NCBI RefSeq assembly: GCF_028640845.1
Contig: NC_080540.1
Coordinates: 164,815,252 to 164,879,251 of the forward strand
DNA length: 64,000 bases
Reading direction: 5' to 3'
From: Ahaetulla prasina
Lineage: Eukaryota > Chordata > Lepidosauria > Squamata > Colubridae
This document shows, in pieces, positions 38,901 through 50,900 of the stretch. Numbering within the stretch: the stretch's first letter is position 1; each line of letters opens with the position of its first letter. The position numbers and the translations under genes were made by a program. The notes below the pieces were generated by a model. It ran no database searches. It was not told where the DNA came from and saw nothing but the letters and a program-made list of their open reading frames with translations.

Positions 38901-41900
38901 CTTTTTTACTTTACCTTACTTGGTAAGCTAGGATAACATATACATGCACACGCACACACTCTCTCCCTTGAAGAGAATAATTTTATTTTTTTCTCCTAGT
39001 ATAGTTCTTATTCCTTCCTTTGCAGCAAAGAGCCTTCAATGCAGATAGCTTTATTCTTCCCCATCCATCTCCTCTCCTATGTTCAACCCAGTGCTTTCTC
39101 CGTACAGAAGAAATGGCTTGCCATCCAAACTTTCACAAATCCTGCTTCTTTATTACCCAGTCATGAGAAGTCCCATGTAAAACAATAAATCAAGAATAAT
39201 GACTCTTCCGTACAATTTAAGAAAGTAAAAGAGAGATTGGGCCTTATATGAGAGAAAACTCTCCCAAGCGTGCAGCCAAGGCTTTGACATATAGAAGGCA
39301 GAAATATCAGGGCAGAAATCAACACATCAAGTTTTGTCATCTGTCAGTTGTAACCAACCACCTGGAACTAAGTCAGCCAAGAAAAATGGGTATTTAGCTG
39401 GCGCTGAGTCTTTCCCTTGCTCATCCCATTCCCTCTGTCTTTAATCTAATATAGAAAGATGTGACAATTAGGGAGAAGGTGACAATGTTCTCTTTGTAAG
39501 ATGGGACCAAGACTACATACAAATGGTGCGTGAGATCTCAGTTGAAGTGTGTCAGGAGACATCAACTCATTCAGATGTTTAATATGTCTATAACCTCCAT
39601 CAGTGGAACAGGGATGGCTGGCATAAGAGCAGCAGCAGCTCAGCTTTTTTGGCTTTAAATAAATGTGATATTAAAGATACTTGTTTTCCGAACAGGGCCA
39701 GATATCCCTTCAGTAACATAGTTTAAATGAATCTAGGTTTCCAAAGTTCCAGTGTTTGCAATATTGTTTATGTATTTTACTCTAAAGGTCAGATTAAAGT
39801 TCCAAACAAGAGCTATCCTTGTATCCAACCTTATTCTACAAAGTGCTGAGAAGTTGGAACACTTTAGAAAGAGGAGTTTGTGGGAATTTATTCCATACTA
39901 TGTTTGAACCTCTAGCCTAGTTTGTACTGGCAACCCTGACTAGTCGTGGATCTCCAGAATTGCAAGTATAAGGCTTTCCCAAGCCTACCTACAGAAGTCC
40001 CTATGGTCTTATGGCATGTGTAATATGTACGAAGTACTGCTACTATAGGACATCGTGGGAAAATCCATTCTCTAGCTTAGACATATTTGAGCTTCTCTGA
40101 AATCTGAAGGCAGCAGAATCAAGCTTGCTCCCAGTGCAATCAGAGAGGTTGTTCACTGGTAAAAATAAACTAGGGAAAATGATATAGGCAACAGTTTACT
40201 GCAAGAATCTTTGAATTGTTTTTTGTTTGATTTATTACATCATAGAATGCAAATAATCAAGTTGACTTTTTGATGGTTGGCTTCCAAAGAAGTTCAAGGT
40301 AAGAACTGGGACCAGAGAGACTGTGGCCAAGAACTCATACTTGGGCAAGATTCCCAGCAGATTCTAATAGTGAACACTTTATTACCTATTATTATGCATA
40401 AATTGCTGTAAAAAAAAACCCTGACAGATTATTCCAGTTCAGGAATTAGTTTTGTTGAGCTACAAACCCCAAACACTCTTAAGTCAACCTTGCTCTGAGA
40501 GAAAGATAGAAAAAATTGGTCAGCAATATCTGGAAAAGTATACAGGTTGCTCTCAACTTATGACCACAACTGAGCATTAAATTTCCGCTGCTAAGCAAGG
40601 GAGTTGTTAAGCAAGTTTTGCCGCACTTTACAATCTTTTGGCTGCAGTCGTTAAGCAAATCACTGCAATTGTTAAGTGAATTGTAAGGTTTGTTAAGTGA
40701 ATCTAGCTTCCCACATTGACTTTGCTTGTTGGAAGCCAGCTGGGAAAGTTACAAATGTGATCATGGGACTCCCAGAACAGTGCAATTGCCATAAATATAC
40801 GCCAGTTGCAAAGTGCCCGAATTTTGATCATGTGACCATGGGGATGCTGCCTACAATGGTCAAAAGTGTTAAAAAATAGCCATAAATCTTTTTTTTCCCC
40901 ATTTCTGTAGTAACTTAAAAAGGTCACTCAGTTGTAAATCGGGAACAACCTGTAGTAAAGTAGACCATAACCTACTACTAGATAAAGTAGAAAAATGTGG
41001 GTTAGACAGCAGCACCACCAGATGGATTCGTAACTGGCTGACCAACCGCACTCAACGTGTAGTCCTCAATGGAACTACATCCACATGGAGGGAAGTATGC
41101 AGTGGAGTACCCCAAGGCTCTGTTTTAGGCCCAGTACTCTTCAACGTCTTCATCAATGACTTGGACAAGGGGATAGATGGGGAACTTATCAAATTTGCAG
41201 ATGACACCAAGCTGGCAGGAATAGCCAACACTCCAGAAGATAGGCTCAAGTTACAGAAAGATCTTGACAGACTTGAACATTAGGCGCTATCTAACAAAAT
41301 GAAATTCAATAGTGAAAAAGGAAGGTTCTACCTTTAGGCCAAAAAACCAAAATGCACAGGTACCATATATGTGGTACCTTGCTCAATAGTAGTACCTGTG
41401 AGAGGGATCTTGGAGTCCTAGTGGACAACCATTTAGATATGAGCCAGCAGTGTGCAGTAGCTGCTAAAAAAGCCAACACAGTTCTGGGCTGCATAAACAG
41501 AGGGATAGACTCAAGATCACGTGAAGTGTTAATGCCACTTTATAATGCTTTGGTAAGGCCACACTTGGAATACTGCATTCAGTTTTGGTCGCCGCGATGT
41601 AAAAAAGATGCTGAGACTCTAGAAAGAGTGCAGAGAAGAGCAACAAAGATGATTAGGGGACTGGAGGCTAAAACATATGAAGAACGGTTGCAGGAACTGG
41701 GTATGTCTAGTTTAATAAAAAGAAGGACTAAGGGAGACATGATAGCAGTGTTCTAATATCTCAGGGGTTGCCACAAAGAAGAGGGAGTCGAGCTGTTCTC
41801 CAAAGCACCTGAGGGTAGAACAAGAAGCAGTGGGTGGAAACTGATCTAGGAAAGAAGCAACTTAGAACTAAGGAGAAATTTCTGGACAGAACAATTAATA

Positions 41901-44900
41901 AGTGGAACGACTTGCCTGCAGAAGTTGTGAATTCTCCAACTTCTGGAAATTTTTCAGAAAATTGGATAACCATCTGTCTGAGATGGTGTAGGGTTTCCTG
42001 CCTGGGCAGGGGGTTGGACTAGAAGGCCTCCAAGGTCCCTTCCAACTCTGTTGTTGTTATTGTTATTGTACATCCCCCCACCATTGCTGTTCTAAGTGAA
42101 AGTCTTGTATCTGTAAATTAAATGTAACCTTGCATTTCTAGTCCTTGTTGCTCCACCAACCTCGCTGCTTCTAAATTAAGCTCTGAGGATATCACCTTTT
42201 CATACAAACACAGCATTGTACACCTGTCAAGTGCTGTTTACACGTGAGTCCAACTAGAAAGAACAAAAAAGAGGAATGGGCTCATCTGTTCCTTTCTTCC
42301 CTTCCCTTCCCTTCAGCTTCTCTAACACTCCAGCAAAGCTTTTTCCTGATGCTCAAATGCTACCAAAGCCCAAAACATTTCCTGCAAAGGTAAGCCACAA
42401 GCTGCTTTGCTGAATCAAAGACACTCCACACAGGTGGCAGGCCTCTGCCCAATCGGGGCTGGGTTGCCATATTGTTTTATGTATATTTTTGCTGGCACTT
42501 TAATCTTCCCTTTTGTCCCCTTTCCTTTCTTCCTTCCTTCAGCTTCTCTAACACTCCAGCAAAGCTTTTTCCTGATGCTCAAATGCTACCAAAGCCCAAA
42601 ACATTTCCTGCAAAGGTAAGCCACAAGCTGCTTTGCTGAATCAAAGACACTCCACACAGGTGGCAGGCCTCTGCCCAATCGGGGCTGGGTTGCCATATCT
42701 TGCCTGCTGCAATGCATTATAACTTTGATCTCAGTCTCTCTGGCACCTGTGTAAGTGTTGTTGACTCCTGGCGTCAGCAAAGTAGGTCAAAGTCACCCAC
42801 AATGGGAGAAAGGGCAGGATGAGGTGGCAGGGATCTAAGTTGGGAAGAAAAGAGCACTTTTGATATGCAAAACCAGCTCTCTGTAAGAGTCCGGTAGGAA
42901 TAAGAAACTAAAGCAACTTTACACACTGTTGTTCATGTGAGAGAAGTAAGCATCAAACTCACTTGACAAGGCTCTACACCGAAGAGTATTGTCTAATAAA
43001 CAACAAGCAGTTCTTTTCCGATTTATAAAACTTATTTGCTCGTCTGTGCTTGTTTGTCCAGAATTGATGCTAACTCACTATAGGTATACAAGCAGTCCTC
43101 GATTTACGACCATAATTGAGCCCAAAATTTCTGTTGCTCAGACATTTTTAAAGTGAGTTTTGCCCCATTTTATGACTTTTCTTGCCGCAGTTGTTAAATG
43201 AATCATTGCTAAATTAGTAACACGGTTGTTAAGTGAATCTGGCTTCCCCATTGACTTTGCTTATCAAAAGGTGATCACATCACTTCAGGACACTGCAACC
43301 ATCATAAATATGAGTCAGTTGCCAAGCATCTGGATTTTGATCAGGCGACCATGGGGATGCTGTAACAGTTGTAAGTGTGAAAAACGGTCATAAGTCACCT
43401 TTTTCGGTGATGTTGTAACCTTGAATGGCCACAAAACGAATTGTTGGAAGTCAAGGACTACCTGTACAACTAATCACAAGGCTGGCTTGGATACATATCT
43501 ATATCTAAGGCAGAGCTTCCTTTCTTTCCCTGGAAGTTTCTCTCCCTCCTTTTTCAGGCTGTCGTCATGCCTCAAATGCATAAAAACTTTGTGTAGGTGG
43601 AGTTTGTCAATTTAGTTATAAATCTGAACTCTGCATGTTCCCCAAGTGATGCTATTGATCACAGGCAACCTGTATTTGAGGTTGCCATTCTTGTGTAAGC
43701 ATTGACACTATTTTATACTTGGGTAAAATGTCATGTCTACCTTTTTTTAAAAAAAATCTGCTGATATGCCCATAGTGCCTTAAAATCCTTCTCGTTTGAA
43801 TCCAGTGGAGCTGTCAGAGTAGGATTCTGGGCTAGAAGACCAGAGGCCAACAGAATGGCCCAAAGGATCTTCAAATCCAGTTGTGTTGTTTTTTTGCCTA
43901 TAAAAATGGCACAAATGTACATTGCCATCTAAAGAGACATGGCAACGAGACAGCTGGGTGATCAATACCACAGCACAGAAGTGCAAAGCAAACTGTTGTA
44001 ACATTAACATCACTTAACAAGTGCCAGAAAAATATACATAAAACAAATAAAGAAGAGAGCGCCAACTTTTTTCAGTAGAGAACAATTATGAAATATCGCA
44101 ATCTCTTAGTTTTGAGGTTGCCATATTGTTTTATGTATATTTTTGCTGGCACTTTTTAATCTTCCCCTTTTGTCCCCTTTCCTTTCTTCCATTTATGTTT
44201 GTTTGTATTTTATTGTTTTGTTGATTGTTAACAAAGCTCTTTGGAAAAAAAAACCTTAATAGTACCAACTAATTCCTGGCCCATAAATGGTATGTCTGTT
44301 GGCATGATTTATTTCATTTCATCACTCAACTTCTTGTTTCTTTTGTGTGCCCCCCACCTCACCCTGATCAAGAAAATGGGCTGTGGACTAATCAACGTAA
44401 TATGTAACCAGTGCTGAAGTTTTCAAATTATTAGATAAATCCCATAAAGGATTTGCTTTCTCAGAGCATAAGAAGGTCTATATTCTTTTATACAAACTAA
44501 TTCTGTGGGCCTGTGCTCTTCCTCTAAAGCAGAAAAGGTTCCTGGTGCTCTATCACAATAGCAGCATTGGGTGAACATGCAGACCCCAGTCTCATTCCCT
44601 TTTCAACTCCTCTACTGATATCCCTGTCCTGATTCCCACTCCCCAAGATCCTAAGGCCCAGAACTAGCCTTGAAAAGCAAGAGAGATACATGAGTCACAT
44701 CCGCTCTTCTCTTTCATTGGCGTGGTGGTACAGTGGTTAGAATGCTGTATTGTAGGCTAACTCACTGCTCACTGCCAGGAGTTCAATTCTGTCCGGCTCA
44801 AGGTTGACTCAGCCTTCCATCCTTCATTTGGGAAAATGAAGAGTTGGATTGTTGGGGACAATACGCTGACTCTGTAAACCTCTTAAGAAAGGGCTGTATA

Positions 44901-47900
44901 GCACTCTGAAGTGATATATAAGTCTAAGTGCTATTGCTACTCTTCTGCTGTCTGCTAAGTATTTGGCTTAGCAGAGCCCAAGAGGTCACCGTAAACTCGG
45001 CACTGGCCTTGCTTAAGGGAAGGCAAAAAGAAAAGGAGGAATTCTTCTTGGAAATGATCATTTTGTATAGATTATAGAAAATGTACAAATCCCTAATTGA
45101 CTGTCCTTATTTTCCAACAATCTCTTTCGGGTAACAATCCGTTTATATCCTTCTAACAATATGACGCTGGAGATGCAGCCAACACTTTCCCTGGGAATAA
45201 TTCTCTGTGTGGGTGGGTGTCTTTAGCAATAGCACTTAGACTTAAATACCGCTTCATAGGGCTTTTACAGCCCTCTCTAAGCGGTTTACAGAGTCAGCAT
45301 ATTTCCCCCAACAATCTGGGTCCTCATTTTACTGACCTCGGAAGGATGGAAGGCTGAGTCAACCTTGAGCCAATGAGATCTGAACTGCCGAACAGCAGCT
45401 AGCAGTCAGCTGAAGTAGCCTGCAGGGCTGCACTCTAACCACTGCGCCGCCTCGGCTCTTTGTATCTCATGTAGCAGGGATGAAGTGGCTTACAGGTATC
45501 AAGATTCTCTCTTCCACATAACCATGAAATATGCTGGGACTCCATCTATTACTCCCTACCAACTGCAGTATCAGCTTCAGCAGTAAAATTAATTGCTGAG
45601 AAAAATTATCAACGCTCTTGACTGCCCAAATTCTGTAATTTACACAGAAGTCTAACAGTACATGCAATCCGAAGAGGGATGGGGGAGAAGCATTTGGTAT
45701 TTGTGGATGTATGTACTGTGATGTGCTTTGTAGAACCACGAACTGAACGCACAGTGCATTTACTTCATTGTACTGAGACTATAGCGCTCTGAGAGAACAT
45801 GTTATTTTGAGCATGCAGAGGGGTCAAGGATCTGTGGGGAAAGGACAAAGCACTAGTTAATTTTCTCCTTAAGAGGAAAGCTGCCCATGAAAACCACTGA
45901 TTGTTAGAAATTGAATGGATTCTGGAAAAACAGGAGAAGATTCCAGGTTTGTGTACCCAAAATAAAACAGCCAATGGAAGAAAACATTGAACAATATCGA
46001 AAGCAGAAAACAATGTTTTGAACACACCTAGGCTCCACGGACAGTTTCTACTGAAAACACAGAGAACTCTTTGAAATGAATGGGGGTATGTGTATTGGCA
46101 CAATAGGGTACTCTGTGCCAAAGTTTTGGTGCAAAAGATATTGGGGCCAGAAAGCTAGAAGTATTTCTTTGGCACCTGGAAACAGCAACACCAGCATATG
46201 AATAATATACCGTAGTTTATATAACATTGTGGTTCTAATTGATTACTTTTTTAAACAAAACTTCCTTGTTAAAAGGAAAAGTCACTTAAGGCTACAGATA
46301 ATAGTCTGGCAGTTAACGGTGAGTGGAAAGAATAGTTTAATGAAACACAGGTTTCCTTTAATAGTTGCAATGGCTTCTGGCTAGCAAAAGGCCACATTTC
46401 ACCATTCTATGGCTGAAAATATGTGCAGCTACTACATTCTCCAGACCTGTAGCCTGGAACCAAAAACATATTTTGAAGCATAACTCAGATACCATCTTTC
46501 TCCAAATATTTACAGCCCAAACTCCATCCACTGAGATCAAATACCCACGAAGAGATTAACATTATTTTAAATATATATTTACAGAATATACCTCTATTCA
46601 GGTAGTCCTCGACTTACAACCGTTCGTTTAGCACTGAAAAAAATGACTTATGACCATTTTCACACTTACAATAATGCAGCATCCCCATAGTCATGTGATC
46701 AAAATTCAGGTGCTGGGCAATTAGTTCAAATTTATAAAGGTTGCAGTGTCCTGGGGGGGGGAATCATGTGATCACCTTTTGCAACCTTCTGATAAGCAGA
46801 GTCAATGGGGAAGCCAGATTCACTTAACAATTGTGTTACTAACTTAACAACTGCAGTGATTCGCTTAAAAATTGTGGCAAGAAAGGTTGTAAAATGGGGC
46901 AAAATTCACTTAACATCTGTCTCACTTAGTAACAGAAATTTTGAACTCAATTGTGGTTGTAAGTTGAGGACTACCTGTATAAGACACTGTTCTGTATCTT
47001 AAATATCTGCAATTGCAATAGCGTAGAGCCAGCATGAAGAACAGAAAAAATTGCTTTTAATTCTGGAATTTACAGAATGGTATAAGGCCAGGATAAGCAA
47101 ATGCCAACCCAAAAGAACAATCTGGTCCTAGATCCAGCCATTATTATATGTTCCGCCTAAACACACCTAGGGGGATTTAAGAGGAAGGCAAAAATTCTAG
47201 AATACACAGGCTTATTCATTTTCATATTCTACTCCCATTGTGTCTCCTTCCAAGGAAAAGAGAATCAAGCTTTGAAATGTTCATCTTCAGCGAGAACCAA
47301 AGGGAAGAGAAAGATTTGATTCTTTGCCTTTGAAATCTAATGTAAATCTGTTTGCAAACTGGTCTATTTGCCAACCACTGCCATCGCAGTGTTTCTGTGT
47401 CTCTCGCTTCTGAGTCTGTTCTACCTCTTAAAGTGGGAATTAATTTTGTGTGCTTCTTCATAGGACAGGCCATTTTCCAGGGCTACTAATATACAGGATG
47501 CTACACTAAGCACAGCATCCTTTGACACTTTGGGCAGCTTTAAAAGCCCACAGCTTCTATCCACTCCTGTGGGAGAAAAGGTGGCAACAATTCCTTTTAC
47601 AATCATTATAAGTTTTCCTTTTTCACTCGATGTGTCAGGCGGTCCTCTAGGTTTGCCATATACGTGCAGAAAGCAGGGGCAAACAAAACATCATTTACAC
47701 AATGTTCCCAAAGACAACCCAGAGCACACTCCTAAGATTCCTGCAATTTAGATGGGGGTGCTGAACTAAGCAAGAGTTGAAGCAGCAAAAGATGATACTC
47801 GAAGCCAAACTACCTGCTAAGTCCCACCTGAAAGCCGCTTCTAGAGCACTGGAAACAGCCCGCTTTTTCTATTTTTTGTCCTCACCAGCACCTTTTTCTT

Positions 47901-50900
47901 ATTTATTATTTATATCCCATCTTTATTATTTTATCATAAACAACTCAAGACAGTGCATATATCTAATCCTCCTTCCTTCTCCTATTTTCCCAACAACAAC
48001 CACCACCATGATAGGTGAGTTGGGCTGAGAGAGAGAGTGATAAGCCCAAGGTCACCCAGCTGGTTTTCATGGCTCTGGTAAGACTAGAACTCGCGATCTC
48101 CCAGTTTCTAGCCCGATGCCTTATCCACTAGAGCAAACTGGCTCTCTTCTGAAGCTCAGCCCCATAGCTAGTAAGGGTGAAGCCCAAAACTGGGGCAGGG
48201 AGCATGGAAGGCCATCTGTTTCTCCAACAAGAAAAGGAAGCAGAGGAGAAACCTGCTGGAATCCACATTCCACCAGATGGGGAAGCACAGGAGCGAGTGA
48301 AAAGAATTACTTCCCAAAGCTGCAGACAACCAAAGTTTTTTGTTCCCCCAAATTATCAACAGCTGCTTTGGAACCAGGACTATGCTTGATAACAAAGGTG
48401 GGGAAAACCCTTGTACAGAAGACATACAATTTTGTCCTTCAGGCACTGTGTGATTATTCCTGTATTACTTGAACAAGTATAGATAATCCTTGACTTACCA
48501 CCACAATGAACCCAAAATTTCTATTGCTAAGCAAGACAGTTCATTGAGTTATGTCCCACTTTATATCATCTTTTTTTGCCACAGCGAATCTCTGCAGTTG
48601 TTAAGTGAATGTGGTTTCCCCAGTTGCCTTTGCTTGTCGGAAGCCAGCTGGGAAGATTACAAATGGTCACCCCAGACAGTGCAACTCTCATAAATACATG
48701 CCAGTGGTCAAGCGCCCGAATTTGGATCACGTGACCATGAGGATGCTGCAACTATGGTACGTTTGAAAAGGAGTCATAAGTCACCTTTGTCAGCACTGTT
48801 GTAACTTCAAATGGCCATTAAGTGAATGGCTGTAAGTTGTAAGCATGTCATGGGCCTGTAAGGTGTACAGGCCCATGACATGCTTCTACTCATGCAGAAA
48901 TCAACAGGCAACGCCCGTTTTCCAAACATGAAAATGCGTGAGTTTTGCTTGCTGTTTCCTATCCCTAAAATCCCTCTAGATTTTTAAAGAATTTCACTGT
49001 CAAAAATATAGATGGATGCCTTATCCTAGTCTTATGTCTATCAAGACACAAACTTGTAACGTTACCCAATCCAAAATTTGTACCTAGTTCCCAATTCTTT
49101 TCAATTTTTGACCTATCATATCAAACACTGCTATCTTTGACATGCATGACATGTTTATCCACACGTTAACCTCGCGTTATCATCTCATACTTGAATTATA
49201 AAATATCCACCTAGTGACTGCATTATTTAGAAGGTCAGCAGACAGTTGAGTAGTTTGAATTCAGTGTGCTCTGCCAACACAGCCATCATAAATGCCACAG
49301 GAACTAGTATGTATAAAAGAATTTCAACTGCCTGAGCTGCCTGAGAAGGTTGGACTCATCAAAGGATCACCTGCTCCCAGCTGGAATCTCCATTGCAGAT
49401 TCTTCTCTGGCAACAGAGTGGCTTTCTAGATCCTGTGGACTGCTCCCTCCATCCCATTAGCCAGGATGACTAAGGTTTTCAAATCCAACACAAGGTATCT
49501 GATTGTATATAGGCAGTAATACTGCCACAGAGGTTGGGATCCTTTATACAGAATTAGTTACCATATCCCAAATCTTTGCTTATCTGGGCCAAAGATGTCT
49601 ACTCTGAGAAACATCCTCCTAAATAACCTACAGAAAACTGCAGCCCTTCCCCAAGGTATGAAAAACATATGAAGAACCGTTGCAGGAACTAGGTATGGCT
49701 GTCTAGTGAAAAGAAGGATTAAGGGTGATATGATAGCAGTATTCCAGTATTTATTTATTTATTTTATTTTATTTTTATTTTGTTGAATGCATATTAAATA
49801 ATATATATAAGTATAAGCATGAATTGAATACATAAAATGAATACAATTAAATGGAACATTAGGACAGGGACGGTAGGCACGCTGGTGCTCTTATGCACGC
49901 TCCTTATCTGAGGGGATGCCACAAAGAAGAAGGGGTCAACCTATTTTCCAAAACAGCAGAAGGCAAGACAGGAAACCATGGATGGAAGGAGAGAAGCAAC
50001 CTGGAATTAAGGAGAAACTTCCTAACAGTGAGAACAATTAACCAGTGGAACAATTTGCCTTCAGAAGTTGTGGGTGCTCCAACACTGAAGGTTTTCAAGA
50101 AGAGACTGGACAGCCACTTGTCTGAAATGGTATAGGGCAGGGGTATCAAACTCAAAACCCGGGGCCGAATCCAGCCCGCGGGCTGCTTAGATCTGACCCA
50201 CAGTGCCTCTGCCACTGAAAACAGAGCTCGGGAAGGCTGCATACGACCCTTCTGAGTCCTGGCAGAGGGTTGCAGGAGGCCATCACAGCCAAAAATGGAG
50301 CTCGGAAGCCCATTTAGCTGGTAGAGTGCTTGGGCTACCACAGGCGCCCCCGACATAAATAATGTCAAACTGGCCACATCCACCCCAGCCCCTGCCCCCT
50401 GAGGTCAAACACAACCCTGATGCGGCCCTCAATGAAATCGAGATTGACATCTCTGGTATAGGGTCTCCTGCTTGAGCAAAGGGTTGGACTAGAAGACCTC
50501 CAAGGTTCCTTCCAGCTCTATTCTGATTGACGGTATATGGCCTTGCACTGAATTGTGGTCATTCTCCAGGACTGCCCCGAATGGTGGTAAAATGGGAGTT
50601 CTGTTGACTGTATCAGGGAACAACTTAATCCTTCCAAGGCCTATCTGACCATAAATATCTCCTACGACTTTCTTTTTTGGCTCAGCAGAAGGCTATCTCA
50701 TACCTAAGCCAGCCAGGGAGCAAAGGAATCTGAGGAGTAAACTCTGAACTGCCCCTGAGCTGTAGTTGGATGTATCTGCCTTGAATAACCTCAGACCTTA
50801 TAAATAGAATCCACCAAAGACTGTTTTGGTAAGTAAAACATTCCTGACCTGTTCTGCCAGCCTTCAAAAGATTGTTCCTGGCCCCTGAGGGCAGTTGTAA

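Larger units (their letters stand above)
49664..50530 (+). mobile_element. CR1 LINE 3' fragment with two nested insertions
   Basis: The CR1 3' sequence (atgaagaaccgttgcaggaa at the left, ctccaaggttccttccagct at the right) is interrupted by an A/T-rich insertion (about 49752-49905) and by a hAT-like element (50138-50455). Confidence 0.8.

Noticed and set aside
43089..48838. Repeated blocks that could suggest a CRISPR-like or satellite array
   Set aside because: They are dispersed mariner-like elements with TA flanks, far apart and in both orientations.
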